Program-made: the position numbers and the translations under genes | Shown: positions 23,467 to 32,098 of the stretch, one piece after another | How positions within the stretch are numbered: the stretch's first letter is position 1 | Layout of the letters: every line of letters begins with the position of its first letter | The notes under the pieces: generated by a model | What the model saw: the letters and a program-made list of their open reading frames with translations, nothing else | Told to the model about the DNA's origin: nothing | The model's database searches: none | Assembly: GCF_000736415.1 (NCBI RefSeq) | Contig: NZ_CP009043.1 | Span: forward strand, 372,001 to 436,000 | Direction of reading: 5' to 3' | Source: Campylobacter iguaniorum | GTDB lineage: Bacteria > Campylobacterota > Campylobacteria > Campylobacterales > Campylobacteraceae | Length of the DNA stretch: 64,000 bases

Positions 23467-24476
23467 GTGATGGTAATAGTCGCTACAAAAGGCTTTTACG
23501 CCAATTCCAGCGATACTGTTTTTAAAGCCCAAAGTGGAGATAACGCTCTTCGCTCAAATAATAATTACTCCCAAAGCTCTACCTTGCTTGAAAGTGGCAA
23601 AGTCAAGGTCGAGTTTTTCTCAAATAACTCAGAAATCTCACTAAATTTATCAAGTCAAGCATTTGATATGCTTAAATCTCGTTTTGACAAGACTGATTTT
23701 TTGACCTTGAAAAATGGTGCAATAGGGTTTAGTGGCAATGCAAATGCCTTTGTAGATGGCTGGTATAAAGATATAATGCAAAACCGCAATTTCGCAAATG
23801 CTGACGCAAACGGCGATGGAATTATAAGAAATGAAGAGTTTTCTCAGCTTAAAAATGGTGTAAAAGATGAGTTTGCACCCCATTCATTTCAGTATTTAAA
23901 CTGCGCCGATATATTGTTTTAAGAGATATAAAAAGCACTATAGGATACCAAAATAGCGAAATTGGCAATGATTTAAGCTTGAGTGATATTTTAAGTCAAA
24001 CTATCCAAAGTGATAAAAATTTTGATGGAAATTTAACTAGACTTGAGATAGCTGCAAATGGACAGAGCGACAGTATTGGGTATCAAAATTTAGCCACAAA
24101 TACGGTAAAAGAAATCTTTAGCATTGATAAGGGACTCAAAATCATAGATGATCCAACTGGCAAAAAAATGGCGGCAATGGATGGCAAGACAGTAAAAGAG
24201 GTAAATAACTTCTTTTTTGGCTCATCTGACGATGACGAAGACTCAAAATCCAAAAATCAATCTGTAAATTTAGATAAAACAGACACCGAAATACAAAGAC
24301 TTTTAAATCTCTATCCAGAGTTAAAATCCTACTACCAGGCAAATCCAAACATCAGTAAATCAGAGCTTTTAGCTATCAAGAATACTCAAGAAAAACTTCA
24401 AAACTACAAAGAAAATCAAACAGATTTCAACGATATTTTTACTAAATTTGCATTTTATACAAATTTACAAGCGTAA
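23467..24476 (+). pseudogene. EF-hand protein gene with apparent frameshift
   Basis: Two consecutive frames read as one protein: 23467-23922 (GTG or ATG start, EF-hand-like DANGDGIIRNEEF near residues 112-124) and, in another frame open from 23871, a stretch with a second EF-hand-like SDKNFDGNLTRLE, ending at 24476. Adding one base near GCACCCCATT (23875-23884) would join them into about 335 residues. The second half is rich in Asp/Ser (SSDDDEDSKSKNQ). No signal peptide is evident and a tiny frame at 23411 ends before it. It stands between flgR and asd, which are adjacent in C. jejuni, so it is an insertion relative to that order. A sequencing error at the C run is possible. Confidence 0.6.
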
Positions 24477-24583
24477 TTCGCAAGCTTAAATTTAGTTTTT
24501 AAATATATCCAAAAAACATAAATTTAGCTATTTTAAGTAAAATTTTGATAAAATGTAACACTTAAATTTTGACAAGGTGGATT

Positions 24584-25612
24584 ATGAGAAAGTATAATAT
24601 CGCAGTTGTCGGTGCGACTGGCGCTGTTGGAGAGGAAATTTTTAGGGTTTTAGATGAGGTTGATTTCCCAGTGGGCGATATATTGCCACTAGCAAGTAGC
24701 AAAAGTGCAGGCAATACAATCGAGTTTAGGGGCAAAAATTATACTATTGTTGAGCTAACTGATAGCGTTTTTGAAGAACACGAAGTCGAGATAGCGTTTT
24801 TTAGCGCAGGCGGAAGTATTTCGGCGCATTTTGCTCCTTTAGCAGCAGCGAGTGGGGCAGTGGTTATCGACAATACAAGCCACTTTAGAATGGATCCAGA
24901 TGTTCCTCTTGTAGTGCCTGAGTGCAATCCAGAAGATATAAAAGAGTGGACAAAAAAAGGCATAATCGCGAACCCAAACTGCTCAACTATCCAAATGGTG
25001 CAAGTTTTAAAACCGCTTGATGATACTTTTGGTATCAAAAGAGTAGATGTAAGCACATATCAAGCAACAAGTGGCGCTGGTAAAAAGGGCATGGAAGAGC
25101 TTGTTTTGCAAATGCAAAAGTTTTTTGAATTTAAGCTTGATGAGTGCGAACCAAAGGCATTCAAACACCAAATCGCTCTAAATGTCATCCCTCATATCGA
25201 CGTATTTTTGGATAATGACTATACAAAAGAAGAGATGAAAATGGTAAATGAAACCCAAAAAATCCTTCACAAAAATATGGAAGTAAGTGCGACTTGCGTG
25301 CGTGTGCCAGTCCTTAGAAGCCACAGCGAGAGCATAACTATACAGTTTAAAAATGATGTAAATGTCGAACGCGCAAAAGACGTTTTAGCTCACGCTCCAA
25401 GCGTCGTAGTCCAAGATGATCCAGCAAATGACTTGTACCCTATGCCAATCCACGCTAGTGATACAAATGAAACTTACGTAGGACGTATCAGAAAAGATAA
25501 TTATCAAGATAATATCTTACATCTTTGGTGCGTGGCTGATCAAATCAGAGTTGGCGCTGCTACAAATGCAGTTCGCATCGCACAAAAATGGTGTGAAATG
25601 CAAGAAGATTAG
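24584..25612 (+). CDS. asd: Aspartate-semialdehyde dehydrogenase
   Basis: Reduces aspartyl phosphate to aspartate semialdehyde, the branch point to lysine, diaminopimelate, threonine and methionine. The 342-residue chain has the NADPH-binding GATGAVGEE near residues 10-18, the active-site Cys133 in NPNCSTIQ, and a late HSESITIQF motif with the catalytic His. Length is normal. TTG 24569 would add five residues, but ATG 24584 is preferred because AAGGTGG lies just upstream and the family begins with (M)xxYNIAVVGAT. A hairpin terminator overlaps the stop codon. Confidence 0.95.
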   Translation: MRKYNIAVVGATGAVGEEIFRVLDEVDFPVGDILPLASSKSAGNTIEFRGKNYTIVELTDSVFEEHEVEIAFFSAGGSISAHFAPLAAASGAVVIDNTSHFRMDPDVPLVVPECNPEDIKEWTKKGIIANPNCSTIQMVQVLKPLDDTFGIKRVDVSTYQATSGAGKKGMEELVLQMQKFFEFKLDECEPKAFKHQIALNVIPHIDVFLDNDYTKEEMKMVNETQKILHKNMEVSATCVRVPVLRSHSESITIQFKNDVNVERAKDVLAHAPSVVVQDDPANDLYPMPIHASDTNETYVGRIRKDNYQDNILHLWCVADQIRVGAATNAVRIAQKWCEMQED

Positions 25613-25629
25613 GCATATAGCCTAATCTT
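25605..25629 (+). terminator. Terminator of asd
   Basis: AAGATTAGGC at 25605-25614 and GCCTAATCTT at 25620-25629, a perfect 10-bp stem with an ATATA loop, spanning the asd stop codon and followed by ATAAAAATATTT. Confidence 0.6.
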
Positions 25630-25688
25630 ATAAAAATATTTAAATTTTTTATATAAAATACCATTTTTAATTTACTACAAGGGTTTTG

Positions 25689-26198
25689 ATGTTGGAAAAG
25701 ATTTTTGAAAAATTGCTTTGGAATTCTAGATTTATTACTATTTTGCCAGTGATTTTCGGGCTTGTTGGCTCATTTGTTATGTTTATCGTAGCGAGTTATG
25801 ACATTATCAAAGTTTTGCTTTATGCGTGGCAATACCTTATTTTGGGCGATCATAGTATTGATTTGCATAGCGATGCAGTGGGACTTATCATTGGAGCGAT
25901 TGATCTTTATCTTATGGCTCTTGTATTTTTTATATTTAGTTTTGGAATTTACGAGCTATTTATCAGCGAAATCGAAGAGATGAGAACCTCCAAACAAGCA
26001 AGAGTTTTAGAAGTCCATAGCCTAGATCAGCTAAAAGACAAAATCGGCAAGGTCATTGTAATGGTTTTGGTGGTAAATTTCTTTCAAAGAGTTCTTCACG
26101 CTAAATTCGCAACTCCGCTTGAGATGACATATTTAGCGCTTTCTATCTTGGCACTTTGTTTGGGTCTTTATTTTTTGCATAAAAGTGCAAATCACTAA
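25689..26198 (+). CDS. YqhA-type (UPF0114) membrane protein
   Basis: A 169-residue inner-membrane protein with three or four hydrophobic segments at about 17-39, 57-86, 111-133 and 139-160, and the family's WNSRFITILPVIFGL start. The conserved charged linker between the middle spans (KQARVLEVHSLDQLKDKIGK, shortened here) is also visible. Function of the family is unknown. TTG 25686 and ATG 25689 are adjacent; the ATG is preferred since AAGGG lies at good spacing. It has its own short upstream region and may be co-transcribed with hemE, which starts 18 bases later. Confidence 0.78.
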   Translation: MLEKIFEKLLWNSRFITILPVIFGLVGSFVMFIVASYDIIKVLLYAWQYLILGDHSIDLHSDAVGLIIGAIDLYLMALVFFIFSFGIYELFISEIEEMRTSKQARVLEVHSLDQLKDKIGKVIVMVLVVNFFQRVLHAKFATPLEMTYLALSILALCLGLYFLHKSANH

Positions 26199-26215
26199 AT
26201 TTAAAAGGATAAAAA

Positions 26216-27247
26216 ATGATATTTATAGATGCATGTTTTGGAAAACCAACACCATATACTCCAGTTTGGATGATGCGTCAAGCAGGGCGTTATTTGCCAG
26301 AATACATGGCAGTAAGAAAAGAAGCTGGGGATTTTTTATCTCTTTGTAAAGACTATAAAAAAGCTAGCGAAGTCACGCTTCAACCAGTTGATATTTTGGG
26401 TGTGGACGCTGCTATTATGTTTAGTGATATTTTAGTCGTGCCTCTTGAAATGGGAATGGAACTTAAATTTGTCAAAGGCGAAGGCCCTGTTTTTGATACT
26501 CCGATCAAATGCATGGACGACCTTGATAAGCTAAGCGTCGAAAAAGCAGTTAAAAATTTGGATTATGTTTATGATACTATAAAGCTAACAAGAGACAAGC
26601 TGGCTGCAGATAAAGCACTGATAGGCTTTTGCGGTGCTCCATGGACGATAGCTACATATATGATAGAAGGCGGCGGTACAAAGACTTATAACGTAAGTAA
26701 AAAAATGGTATATGACAATCCACAACTTCTTCATGCCATACTTCGCAAAGTCACAAATTCGCTTAAACTTTATCTTGAAGAGCAGATAAAAGCTGGAGTA
26801 AATGCAGTTCAAATTTTTGATAGTTGGGCGAGCGCTTTGGAGCAAAGTGCTTATTTTGAGTTTGGATTTAGCTATATAAATGAGCTAGTTGATTATATAA
26901 AAGACAAATATCCACATATCGCCGTTATCGTTTTCCCTAAAGGAATCAGCGGATTTTTAGGCGAAGTGGATGGCAAATTTGACGTATTTGGCGTGGATTG
27001 GAGCACTCCGTTAATGAGTGCTAAAGAAATCCTTGGCAAAAAATATGTCTTGCAAGGTAATATGGAGCCTACAAGATTATACAACAAAGATGCGATAGAT
27101 GAGGGCGTGGATGAGATTTTAAGCATTATGCGTGGCAAAAGACATATATTCAACCTTGGTCATGGAATACTTCCAGATGTGCCAGTAGAAAATGCAAAAT
27201 ATTTCATCAAATCAGTTCAAGAAAAATCTGCAAAATACTGCAAATGA
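26216..27247 (+). CDS. hemE: Uroporphyrinogen decarboxylase
   Basis: Removes four acetate carboxyls from uroporphyrinogen III to give coproporphyrinogen III in haem synthesis. The 343-residue protein has the N-terminal [10 protein letters not shown] motif with Arg at 23-27 that binds substrate carboxylates, ASALEQ-type and FDSWA segments near 200, and [12 protein letters not shown] near 318-329. Its size is standard. AAAGGATAAAAA precedes the ATG. It overlaps the radical SAM gene by four bases (ATGA), a pair also found together in C. jejuni. Haem supply is relevant to the cbb3 oxidase and cytochrome genes in this window. Confidence 0.95.
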   Translation: MIFIDACFGKPTPYTPVWMMRQAGRYLPEYMAVRKEAGDFLSLCKDYKKASEVTLQPVDILGVDAAIMFSDILVVPLEMGMELKFVKGEGPVFDTPIKCMDDLDKLSVEKAVKNLDYVYDTIKLTRDKLAADKALIGFCGAPWTIATYMIEGGGTKTYNVSKKMVYDNPQLLHAILRKVTNSLKLYLEEQIKAGVNAVQIFDSWASALEQSAYFEFGFSYINELVDYIKDKYPHIAVIVFPKGISGFLGEVDGKFDVFGVDWSTPLMSAKEILGKKYVLQGNMEPTRLYNKDAIDEGVDEILSIMRGKRHIFNLGHGILPDVPVENAKYFIKSVQEKSAKYCK

Positions 27248-28170
27248 GTTACCCTAAAAAATCATACAAATATATCTTTGGTCCAGTGAGCAGCCGCCGT
27301 TTTGGCAGCTCACTTGGGATCGATCTAAGCCCTGATAAAAAGTGTTGCAATTTTGATTGCCTTTATTGTGAGTTAGCCAAAGCAAAAGTGGTAAATGCTA
27401 TAGAAAATCCTCCACTTCTAAGCGATATTATTTCAGAGCTAAAACTTGCTTTGAGTGAGTTTAAAAATATAGATGTCATAACCTTAACTGCAAATGGCGA
27501 GCCAAGTTTGTATCCCAGCTTAAAAGAGTTGGTTAGTGAGGTAAATTGCCTTAAAACTACCCAAAAAACGCTTATTCTAAGCAACGGCACATCTGTTTTG
27601 GACGCAGATAAATTTGAAGCTATGCTTGGGCTTGATATAGTCAAACTTAGTCTTGATAGCGCAGTCCAAAAGACATTTAGGCGAATTGATCGCAGCCTTG
27701 AAAATATAAAGATAGAAAATTTAGTAGAAAAAATGGCTGAGTTTAGAGCTAAATTCAGAGGCTTACTTGTCATGGAAGTTTTGGTCGTAAAAGGCTTTAA
27801 TGATACTTTAGAAGAGTTTGAAGCTTTAAATTTAGCCTTTGAGATCATTAAACCAGATCGCATAGATATAAGTAGCATTGATCGTCCGCCAGCCCACGAG
27901 GCAAGTGGCATAGATGATGAAATACTTGAAAGCCTAGCCAAATTTATAACAGCTTCCCCGGTAGTCGTAGCTAGAAAAAAAGCATTAAATGCTAAGCTTG
28001 AGTTTAGTCTTGATGAACTTAGAAAACTCCTAAAACTGCGTCCGCAAAGTAAATTTGATGTGGAGCATAACTTCGCTCAAAGCTCAAAAGACGCTTTAGA
28101 GACACTGCTTCAAAACAAAGAAGCGAGCAGGGTAAATTTAGCTGGAGTTGAATTTTATAAAATTATTTAA
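27244..28170 (+). CDS. Radical SAM protein of unknown substrate
   Basis: A 308-residue radical SAM enzyme. Cys35, Cys39 and Cys42 form the CxxxCxxC site for the [4Fe-4S] cluster (CNFDCLYC), and a Gly-rich NGEPSLYP near 84-91 and SLDS near 133 follow as in SAM-binding strands. The first line ([18 protein letters not shown]) matches the family that includes bacterial homologues of tRNA-modifying and MoaA-like enzymes; I recall Cj1244 in C. jejuni as the counterpart. The C-terminal 90 residues include a winged-helix-like segment ([16 protein letters not shown]). The substrate is not known. Translation is coupled to hemE. Confidence 0.82.
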   Translation: MSYPKKSYKYIFGPVSSRRFGSSLGIDLSPDKKCCNFDCLYCELAKAKVVNAIENPPLLSDIISELKLALSEFKNIDVITLTANGEPSLYPSLKELVSEVNCLKTTQKTLILSNGTSVLDADKFEAMLGLDIVKLSLDSAVQKTFRRIDRSLENIKIENLVEKMAEFRAKFRGLLVMEVLVVKGFNDTLEEFEALNLAFEIIKPDRIDISSIDRPPAHEASGIDDEILESLAKFITASPVVVARKKALNAKLEFSLDELRKLLKLRPQSKFDVEHNFAQSSKDALETLLQNKEASRVNLAGVEFYKII

Positions 28171-28187
28171 ATTTGCTAGAAGTTTGC

Positions 28188-28216
28188 TTGACAATTAATC
28201 AAATTTCTAGTATAAT
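28188..28216 (+). promoter_or_regulatory. Consensus sigma-70 promoter of tRNA-Asn
   Basis: TTGACA (28188-28193), a 17-base spacer and TATAAT (28211-28216): a perfect -35/-10 pair, 15 bases before the tRNA. Most Campylobacter promoters lack a -35 box, so this is unusually strong. Confidence 0.7.
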
Positions 28217-28230
28217 TTCAATTATTTTAT

Positions 28231-28305
28231 TCCGGATTAGCTCAGCGGTAGAGTAGTCGGCTGTTAACCGATTGGTCGCTGGTTCGAATCCAGCATCCGG
28301 AGCCA
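28231..28305 (+). tRNA. tRNA-Asn (anticodon GTT)
   Basis: Seven-bp acceptor TCCGGAT pairs with ATCCGGA before the encoded CCA at 28303-28305. The D arm (AGCTC...GAGT), the anticodon loop CTGTTAA with GTT, and the T loop GGTTCGAATCC are all intact. It is a lone tRNA gene between the radical SAM gene and the CheX/fliN operon. Confidence 0.95.
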
Positions 28306-28390
28306 CTTTATACAATCCACAAAATCCCAAAAATAAAATAATTTGCCATTTGCATATTATTTATGATATTTTTTTAAATAAAAATTTAGT

Positions 28391-28396
28391 ATAATA
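28391..28396 (+). promoter_or_regulatory. Predicted -10 box for the CheX-like/fliN operon
   Basis: TATAAT at 28391-28396, 26 bases before the ATG at 28422, with AAGGAG as ribosome site. No sigma-28 or sigma-54 motif is evident, so expression may be housekeeping. Confidence 0.5.
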
Positions 28397-28421
28397 TCAA
28401 AAAAGCTTTAAGGAGCGAGTT

Positions 28422-28838
28422 ATGATGAGTGCTGTGTGCTATTCTACAAAGCATTTTTGTACTGATATTTTAGGTTTTGAGCTAGAAGACGGAAGCAAAC
28501 TTGGCAAAGATGTTTATGGTGCTAGTATTCCGGTTTTTAAAAACAAAGAAGAATACCATTTTTATCTATATTTTAAGACAGATACGCTTAAATATTTTGC
28601 AAAAGTTTTATTAAACAATGACATAAAACAAGTTGATTTAGATGATTTATGCAAAGAAGTTGCAAACCAAATCATAGGCTATGCTAAAAATTTACTAAAT
28701 GACAGAGGTGATGGAGATTATAAGCTTGGAACGCCTGAATTTTTAGGTAAAGTAGATGTATTTCCAGTCAAACTTGAAGAGTCAAAACTCTTTAAAATGA
28801 AAAATAGAACATTTGAGATAGGCTATAAAAAAGCATGA
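28422..28838 (+). CDS. CheX-like chemotaxis phosphatase-type protein
   Basis: A 138-residue protein of the CheX/CheC/FliY phosphatase-like fold, with an ExxN-type region seen as CKEVANQIIGYAKN near residues 86-99, which is the CheX-type signature position for CheY-P hydrolysis. There is no SpoA domain; that is supplied by the next gene. It overlaps fliN by four bases (ATGA), an arrangement I recall at Cj0350-fliN-Cj0352 in C. jejuni. ATGATG gives two adjacent starts, with AAGGAGCG upstream. Phosphatase activity is inferred from the motif; it could instead be a scaffold of the switch complex. Confidence 0.75.
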   Translation: MMSAVCYSTKHFCTDILGFELEDGSKLGKDVYGASIPVFKNKEEYHFYLYFKTDTLKYFAKVLLNNDIKQVDLDDLCKEVANQIIGYAKNLLNDRGDGDYKLGTPEFLGKVDVFPVKLEESKLFKMKNRTFEIGYKKA

Positions 28839-29140
28839 CAGAAGAAGAGCTAAGCCCAAACGGTCTTTTTCACGGATATGATGAGCTACTTGATATTAGC
28901 GTGGATTTTATCAGTGAGCTTGGGACGACTTCAGTTAGTGTCAAAGAGCTTTTAAAGCTTGAAGTTGGCTCAGTCATCGACCTCGAAAAACCAGCCGGTG
29001 AGAGCGTCGAACTATATGTGAATAATAGAATTTTTGGCAAAGGCGAGGTCATGGTATATGAAAAAAACCTAGCTATTCGTATAAATGAGATCTTAGATTC
29101 AAAATCTGTCATACAATACTTCAAAAAAGAGTTAATATGA
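28835..29140 (+). CDS. fliN: Flagellar motor switch protein FliN
   Basis: A 101-residue single SpoA-domain protein, matching the core of FliN. Landmarks are LLDISVDFISELG near 16-28, VKELLKLEVGSVIDLEKP near 36-53, and the strand pair VELYVNNRIFGKGEVMV with the terminal LAIRINEIL. FliN tetramers build the lower C-ring with FliM and FliY and couple CheY-P to rotation and to the export apparatus. It overlaps both neighbours by four bases, so the three genes are translated as a set. Length is typical for epsilonproteobacterial FliN, which lacks the long N-terminal tail of E. coli. Confidence 0.92.
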   Translation: MTEEELSPNGLFHGYDELLDISVDFISELGTTSVSVKELLKLEVGSVIDLEKPAGESVELYVNNRIFGKGEVMVYEKNLAIRINEILDSKSVIQYFKKELI

Positions 29141-29985
29141 AATTTTTGCTACTAATCCTTACTGCTATTCCAATTTTTGCTTCAAATCTGCTGACTTATA
29201 ATATCTATGAAAGAGGCGATAGAGTAGATATTATGCTTAGCTTTGACTCGCCTTATGAGGGTAGTATCAAGCAACAACAATCAAAAGATATGATAAATTT
29301 GATACTTAGCGATCTTGGCATAGAACAAGAGATAAACAAAAGCATAAACTCACCAATAATACAAAATTTATACATAGCTCAAAATGATAAATCAAGCACA
29401 AAAGTAGAGCTTAAATTCGTAGATCCTATTAGCATAACTGCTTCAAAAACATCAGATAAATTTGGACTTAGAATTCGTGTCATTAAACTAAAAGCTATGC
29501 CAAACACAGCTCCAGTTATCCCGGCAAATATCCAAACAAGAGATCAGACAAATGCCGCAGACATCGATACAAAATATATGATGGTTATAGGTATACTTTT
29601 TATCTTAGTTGTCGTGCTTTTGGTTGTTAAAAAAATGACTTTAAAATATAAAAATAAACTGAATGAGCCTTTTTCTATAAAAGAAACTCCAAGCAAAGCT
29701 AAAGCGCCGTCTTGGGAATTTAAAAAAGGTGGCGGAAATATAGAGATTATGTACGAAAAAGAGCTTGATGGTGCAAATAAAGTCGCATTGCTCAGTTATG
29801 AAAATAGAAAATATCTAGTTTTGTTTGGCAGCTCAAACGTATTGCTTGATAAATTTGGCGAAGATAAAATCTCAAATGAAGATGATTTTGAGGTATTTTT
29901 TGAAGAAAATAGACAAAAACTTGGAAAATATCTAGAAGATAGAAAAAACTCTCTAAATAGCTACAAAGATATGATGAGCGTTTGA
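29137..29985 (+). CDS. Membrane protein of the fliN operon
   Basis: A 282-residue protein with an N-terminal signal (MKFLLLILTAIPIFA), an approximately 130-residue periplasmic domain with beta-rich pattern, one transmembrane segment around 146-163 (MMVIGILFILVVVLLVV), and a cytoplasmic domain of about 110 residues. The latter contains KVALLSYENRKYLVLFGSSN, shortened as LLSYENRKYLVLFG, reminiscent of FliO-type cytoplasmic tails that form a small beta domain. In flagellar gene sets FliO follows FliN, and the size is compatible, so a FliO-like role is a reasonable guess; it is not proven here. It overlaps fliN by four bases and ends six bases before a convergent gene. Confidence 0.7.
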   Translation: MKFLLLILTAIPIFASNLLTYNIYERGDRVDIMLSFDSPYEGSIKQQQSKDMINLILSDLGIEQEINKSINSPIIQNLYIAQNDKSSTKVELKFVDPISITASKTSDKFGLRIRVIKLKAMPNTAPVIPANIQTRDQTNAADIDTKYMMVIGILFILVVVLLVVKKMTLKYKNKLNEPFSIKETPSKAKAPSWEFKKGGGNIEIMYEKELDGANKVALLSYENRKYLVLFGSSNVLLDKFGEDKISNEDDFEVFFEENRQKLGKYLEDRKNSLNSYKDMMSV

Positions 29986-29990
29986 TCTCA

Positions 29991-30554
29991 TCAGTATTCT
30001 TTTAGTATTTCTACTATCTTTTTGGCTATTGCTTCGTTGAAATTTAAAAGCGTTTTTTCTTCGCTAAAATCGATCTGAGATTTTTCGCTTTGCAAGTTTA
30101 AATTTGTTGTATAGTTTTGAGCGTCTTTTATCTGTATAAGCAAAGCTATTTGGGCGTCGTAATAATACTCTTTGTTGTAAAAATCATCATCAAACGGATC
30201 TCTATACCCAAACCCAGCCGATCTACCTCTAAAACTTCTACCAAACCCAAATCCCATATCCATATACATTCTTGGTTTTGTTGATGAGCTTTTTCTAAAG
30301 TAGTTTGTGCGACCTTTGATTATTATATTTGCTAGCTCTTGGCTTGAAATTTGATAACCGTGTTTGCTAAGCTCAAATTTAACTATTTGGGTTAGATTAC
30401 CTTCATTTTCGTTGAAATTTACAAATACATTTTTGCCTGGAAGCTTTTGAGTGATAAATATCGGCGAACTAGTAGATATATAGACGTTTTGAGCAGAGCT
30501 TGCACAGCCGCTAAACAAGATAAGCATAATGACCAAAAACAAAACTTTTTTCAT
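29991..30554 (-). CDS. TraT-like outer-membrane lipoprotein
   Basis: A 187-residue lipoprotein with signal and lipobox FSGC (Cys at residue 17). The mature part resembles TraT complement-resistance lipoproteins: a NVFVNFNENEG strand, a helix leading to KHGYQISS, then IIIKGRTNYF, and a Gly/Phe/Arg-rich central loop (GFGFGRSFRGRS) that TraT uses to sit in the membrane. The likeness is partial and the family name is tentative. It lies 23 bases downstream of modB on the same strand, so it may be the last gene of the molybdate operon, an odd partner. It converges with the fliN operon. Confidence 0.6.
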   Translation of the reverse strand: MKKVLFLVIMLILFSGCASSAQNVYISTSSPIFITQKLPGKNVFVNFNENEGNLTQIVKFELSKHGYQISSQELANIIIKGRTNYFRKSSSTKPRMYMDMGFGFGRSFRGRSAGFGYRDPFDDDFYNKEYYYDAQIALLIQIKDAQNYTTNLNLQSEKSQIDFSEEKTLLNFNEAIAKKIVEILKEY

Positions 30555-30577
30555 TTAAAGCCTTTAATTTTTGGCAA

Positions 30578-31249
30578 TTATACTATGTTTTTTGAAATTT
30601 TGTGGTTAATAAAATAGACTAAAAATAAAACAGTAAAGCTAATAGCAAGCATAATTGCTGAATAAATATGCGCTAAATGATAATCCAAAAGCTCAACCGC
30701 GTTATATATGGCTATACTGGCGACTTTTGTCTCTCCGCCGACACTTCCTCCTATCATCAAAACTACGCCAAACTCTCCAAGAGTATGAGCAAAACTCACA
30801 ATAGACGCAGTTAGTAAAGATGGCTTGATATTTGGCAATGCCACAAAAAGCATGGTTTTAAATCTACTTTTTCCAAGCGAATAGCTAGCCTCGACTAGTG
30901 AGCTTGGCATAGTTTTAAATCCAGCAAGAAGAGGTTGAAACATAAAAGGAAGTGAATAAATACAGCTTGCTATGACAAGTCCAGTGAAGTTAAAAACAAG
31001 TCTAATCCCAAAATACTCCTCCACAAAAGCACCTAAAAATGAGTAAGGAGAGAGCATAATAAGCATATAAAAGCCAAGAACTGATGGTGGTAAGACAAGT
31101 GGCAAAGATATAATAGCCTCAACTACTGGTTTTAGCTTGAAGCTGGTTCTTGCAATAGCGTAACTAAGTGGCAAGCATATACAAAATAAAATTCCAGTTG
31201 ATATCAAAGCTAGTTTAAAAGAGAGTAAAAATGGCGTCCAATCTAGCAT
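30578..31249 (-). CDS. modB: Molybdate ABC transporter permease ModB
   Basis: A 223-residue inner-membrane permease with five or six spans and the EAA-type coupling motif near residue 118-135 (EASYSLGKSRFKTMLFVALP region) before the AxPN segment. Sequence begins LDWTPFLLSFKLALI. It forms the channel through which ModA-delivered molybdate enters, powered by ModC. Its start lies one base after the modC stop, with ATG/TAA contact, so translation is coupled. Gene order here is modE, modA, TOBE gene, modC, modB, reading along the minus strand. Confidence 0.92.
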   Translation of the reverse strand: MLDWTPFLLSFKLALISTGILFCICLPLSYAIARTSFKLKPVVEAIISLPLVLPPSVLGFYMLIMLSPYSFLGAFVEEYFGIRLVFNFTGLVIASCIYSLPFMFQPLLAGFKTMPSSLVEASYSLGKSRFKTMLFVALPNIKPSLLTASIVSFAHTLGEFGVVLMIGGSVGGETKVASIAIYNAVELLDYHLAHIYSAIMLAISFTVLFLVYFINHKISKNIV

Positions 31250-32098
31250 TTATATCCTTTTAATATTGATTTTAAAGGCTTTAGCGCTTAGAAGAACTTC
31301 GCAGCCAACTTCTAGATTTGTAGCTTCAGCGTGGCTTAGTGCGATTTCGCTGATTTGGTTTGCAACCTCGACTATCGCCACGTATAGGGCATCTCTTTTT
31401 TGGATTTCTAAAATCTTAGCATGAAAGCTAAATTTTTGTGAGCCTGAATGCTTTAAAAATATTTGCGACGGTGTGCCTTGATTTATGATTTTGCCATCAT
31501 TTAGCTCATATACGACTTTGGCTAGCTTATAGATTTCACTGACATCGTGACTGACTAAAATAGTAGTCATGCCAAAGCTTTCATGGATTTTGATGAGATA
31601 GTCTTGAAGCTTGGCTCTGATCTCGTTATCGAGCGCTGAAAGTGGCTCATCAAGCAGCAAAATATCTGGCCTTCTCATAAGTGCTCTTGCTAGTGCCACG
31701 CGCTGCTTTTGACCGCCACTTAGTTTTGCGACGCTAGAATGCTCGTGCTCTTCAAGCTCCACAAGGCTCAAAAGCTCACTAGCTAGCTTTTTATCATTGT
31801 TTGCAAAAAGCAAATTTTTCATCACGTTCATATTTGGAAACAAAGCGTAATCTTGAAAAAGATAGCCTATATTTCTATTTTGTGGGGCTAAAAATTTATA
31901 ATCATCAAAAAAAGTGATATTCGCATTTTTGATATAGCCACTATCGGCTTTCAAAAATCCAGCAAGTATGCGTAAAAGCGTGGTTTTGCCACTTCCGCTT
32001 TTGCCATGAAATGCGACGAAATCGCCTTTTTTGATGTTTAAGTGCGCGTCTAGCGTGAAGCTTGGGCTAAGAGTTTTTTTGCAAGAAATTTCAATCAT
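31250..32098 (-). CDS. modC: Molybdate ABC transporter ATPase ModC
   Basis: A 282-residue ABC ATPase with Walker A HGKSGSGKTTL near residues 35-45, signature LSGGQKQRVALARAL near 123-137, Walker B DILLLDEPLSAL near 143-154, and H-loop VSHD near 185. A short C-terminal region (about 220-282) is a single TOBE-like domain that senses molybdate. This length is shorter than the 350 residues of E. coli ModC because it has a reduced accessory domain. It overlaps the upstream TOBE gene by four bases. Confidence 0.94.
   Translation of the reverse strand: MIEISCKKTLSPSFTLDAHLNIKKGDFVAFHGKSGSGKTTLLRILAGFLKADSGYIKNANITFFDDYKFLAPQNRNIGYLFQDYALFPNMNVMKNLLFANNDKKLASELLSLVELEEHEHSSVAKLSGGQKQRVALARALMRRPDILLLDEPLSALDNEIRAKLQDYLIKIHESFGMTTILVSHDVSEIYKLAKVVYELNDGKIINQGTPSQIFLKHSGSQKFSFHAKILEIQKRDALYVAIVEVANQISEIALSHAEATNLEVGCEVLLSAKAFKINIKRI

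Noticed and set aside
23411-23469. Small frame before the EF-hand gene (ATG 23411)
   Set aside because: Only 19 codons with no good ribosome site and no resemblance to a signal peptide that would fit the following frame.
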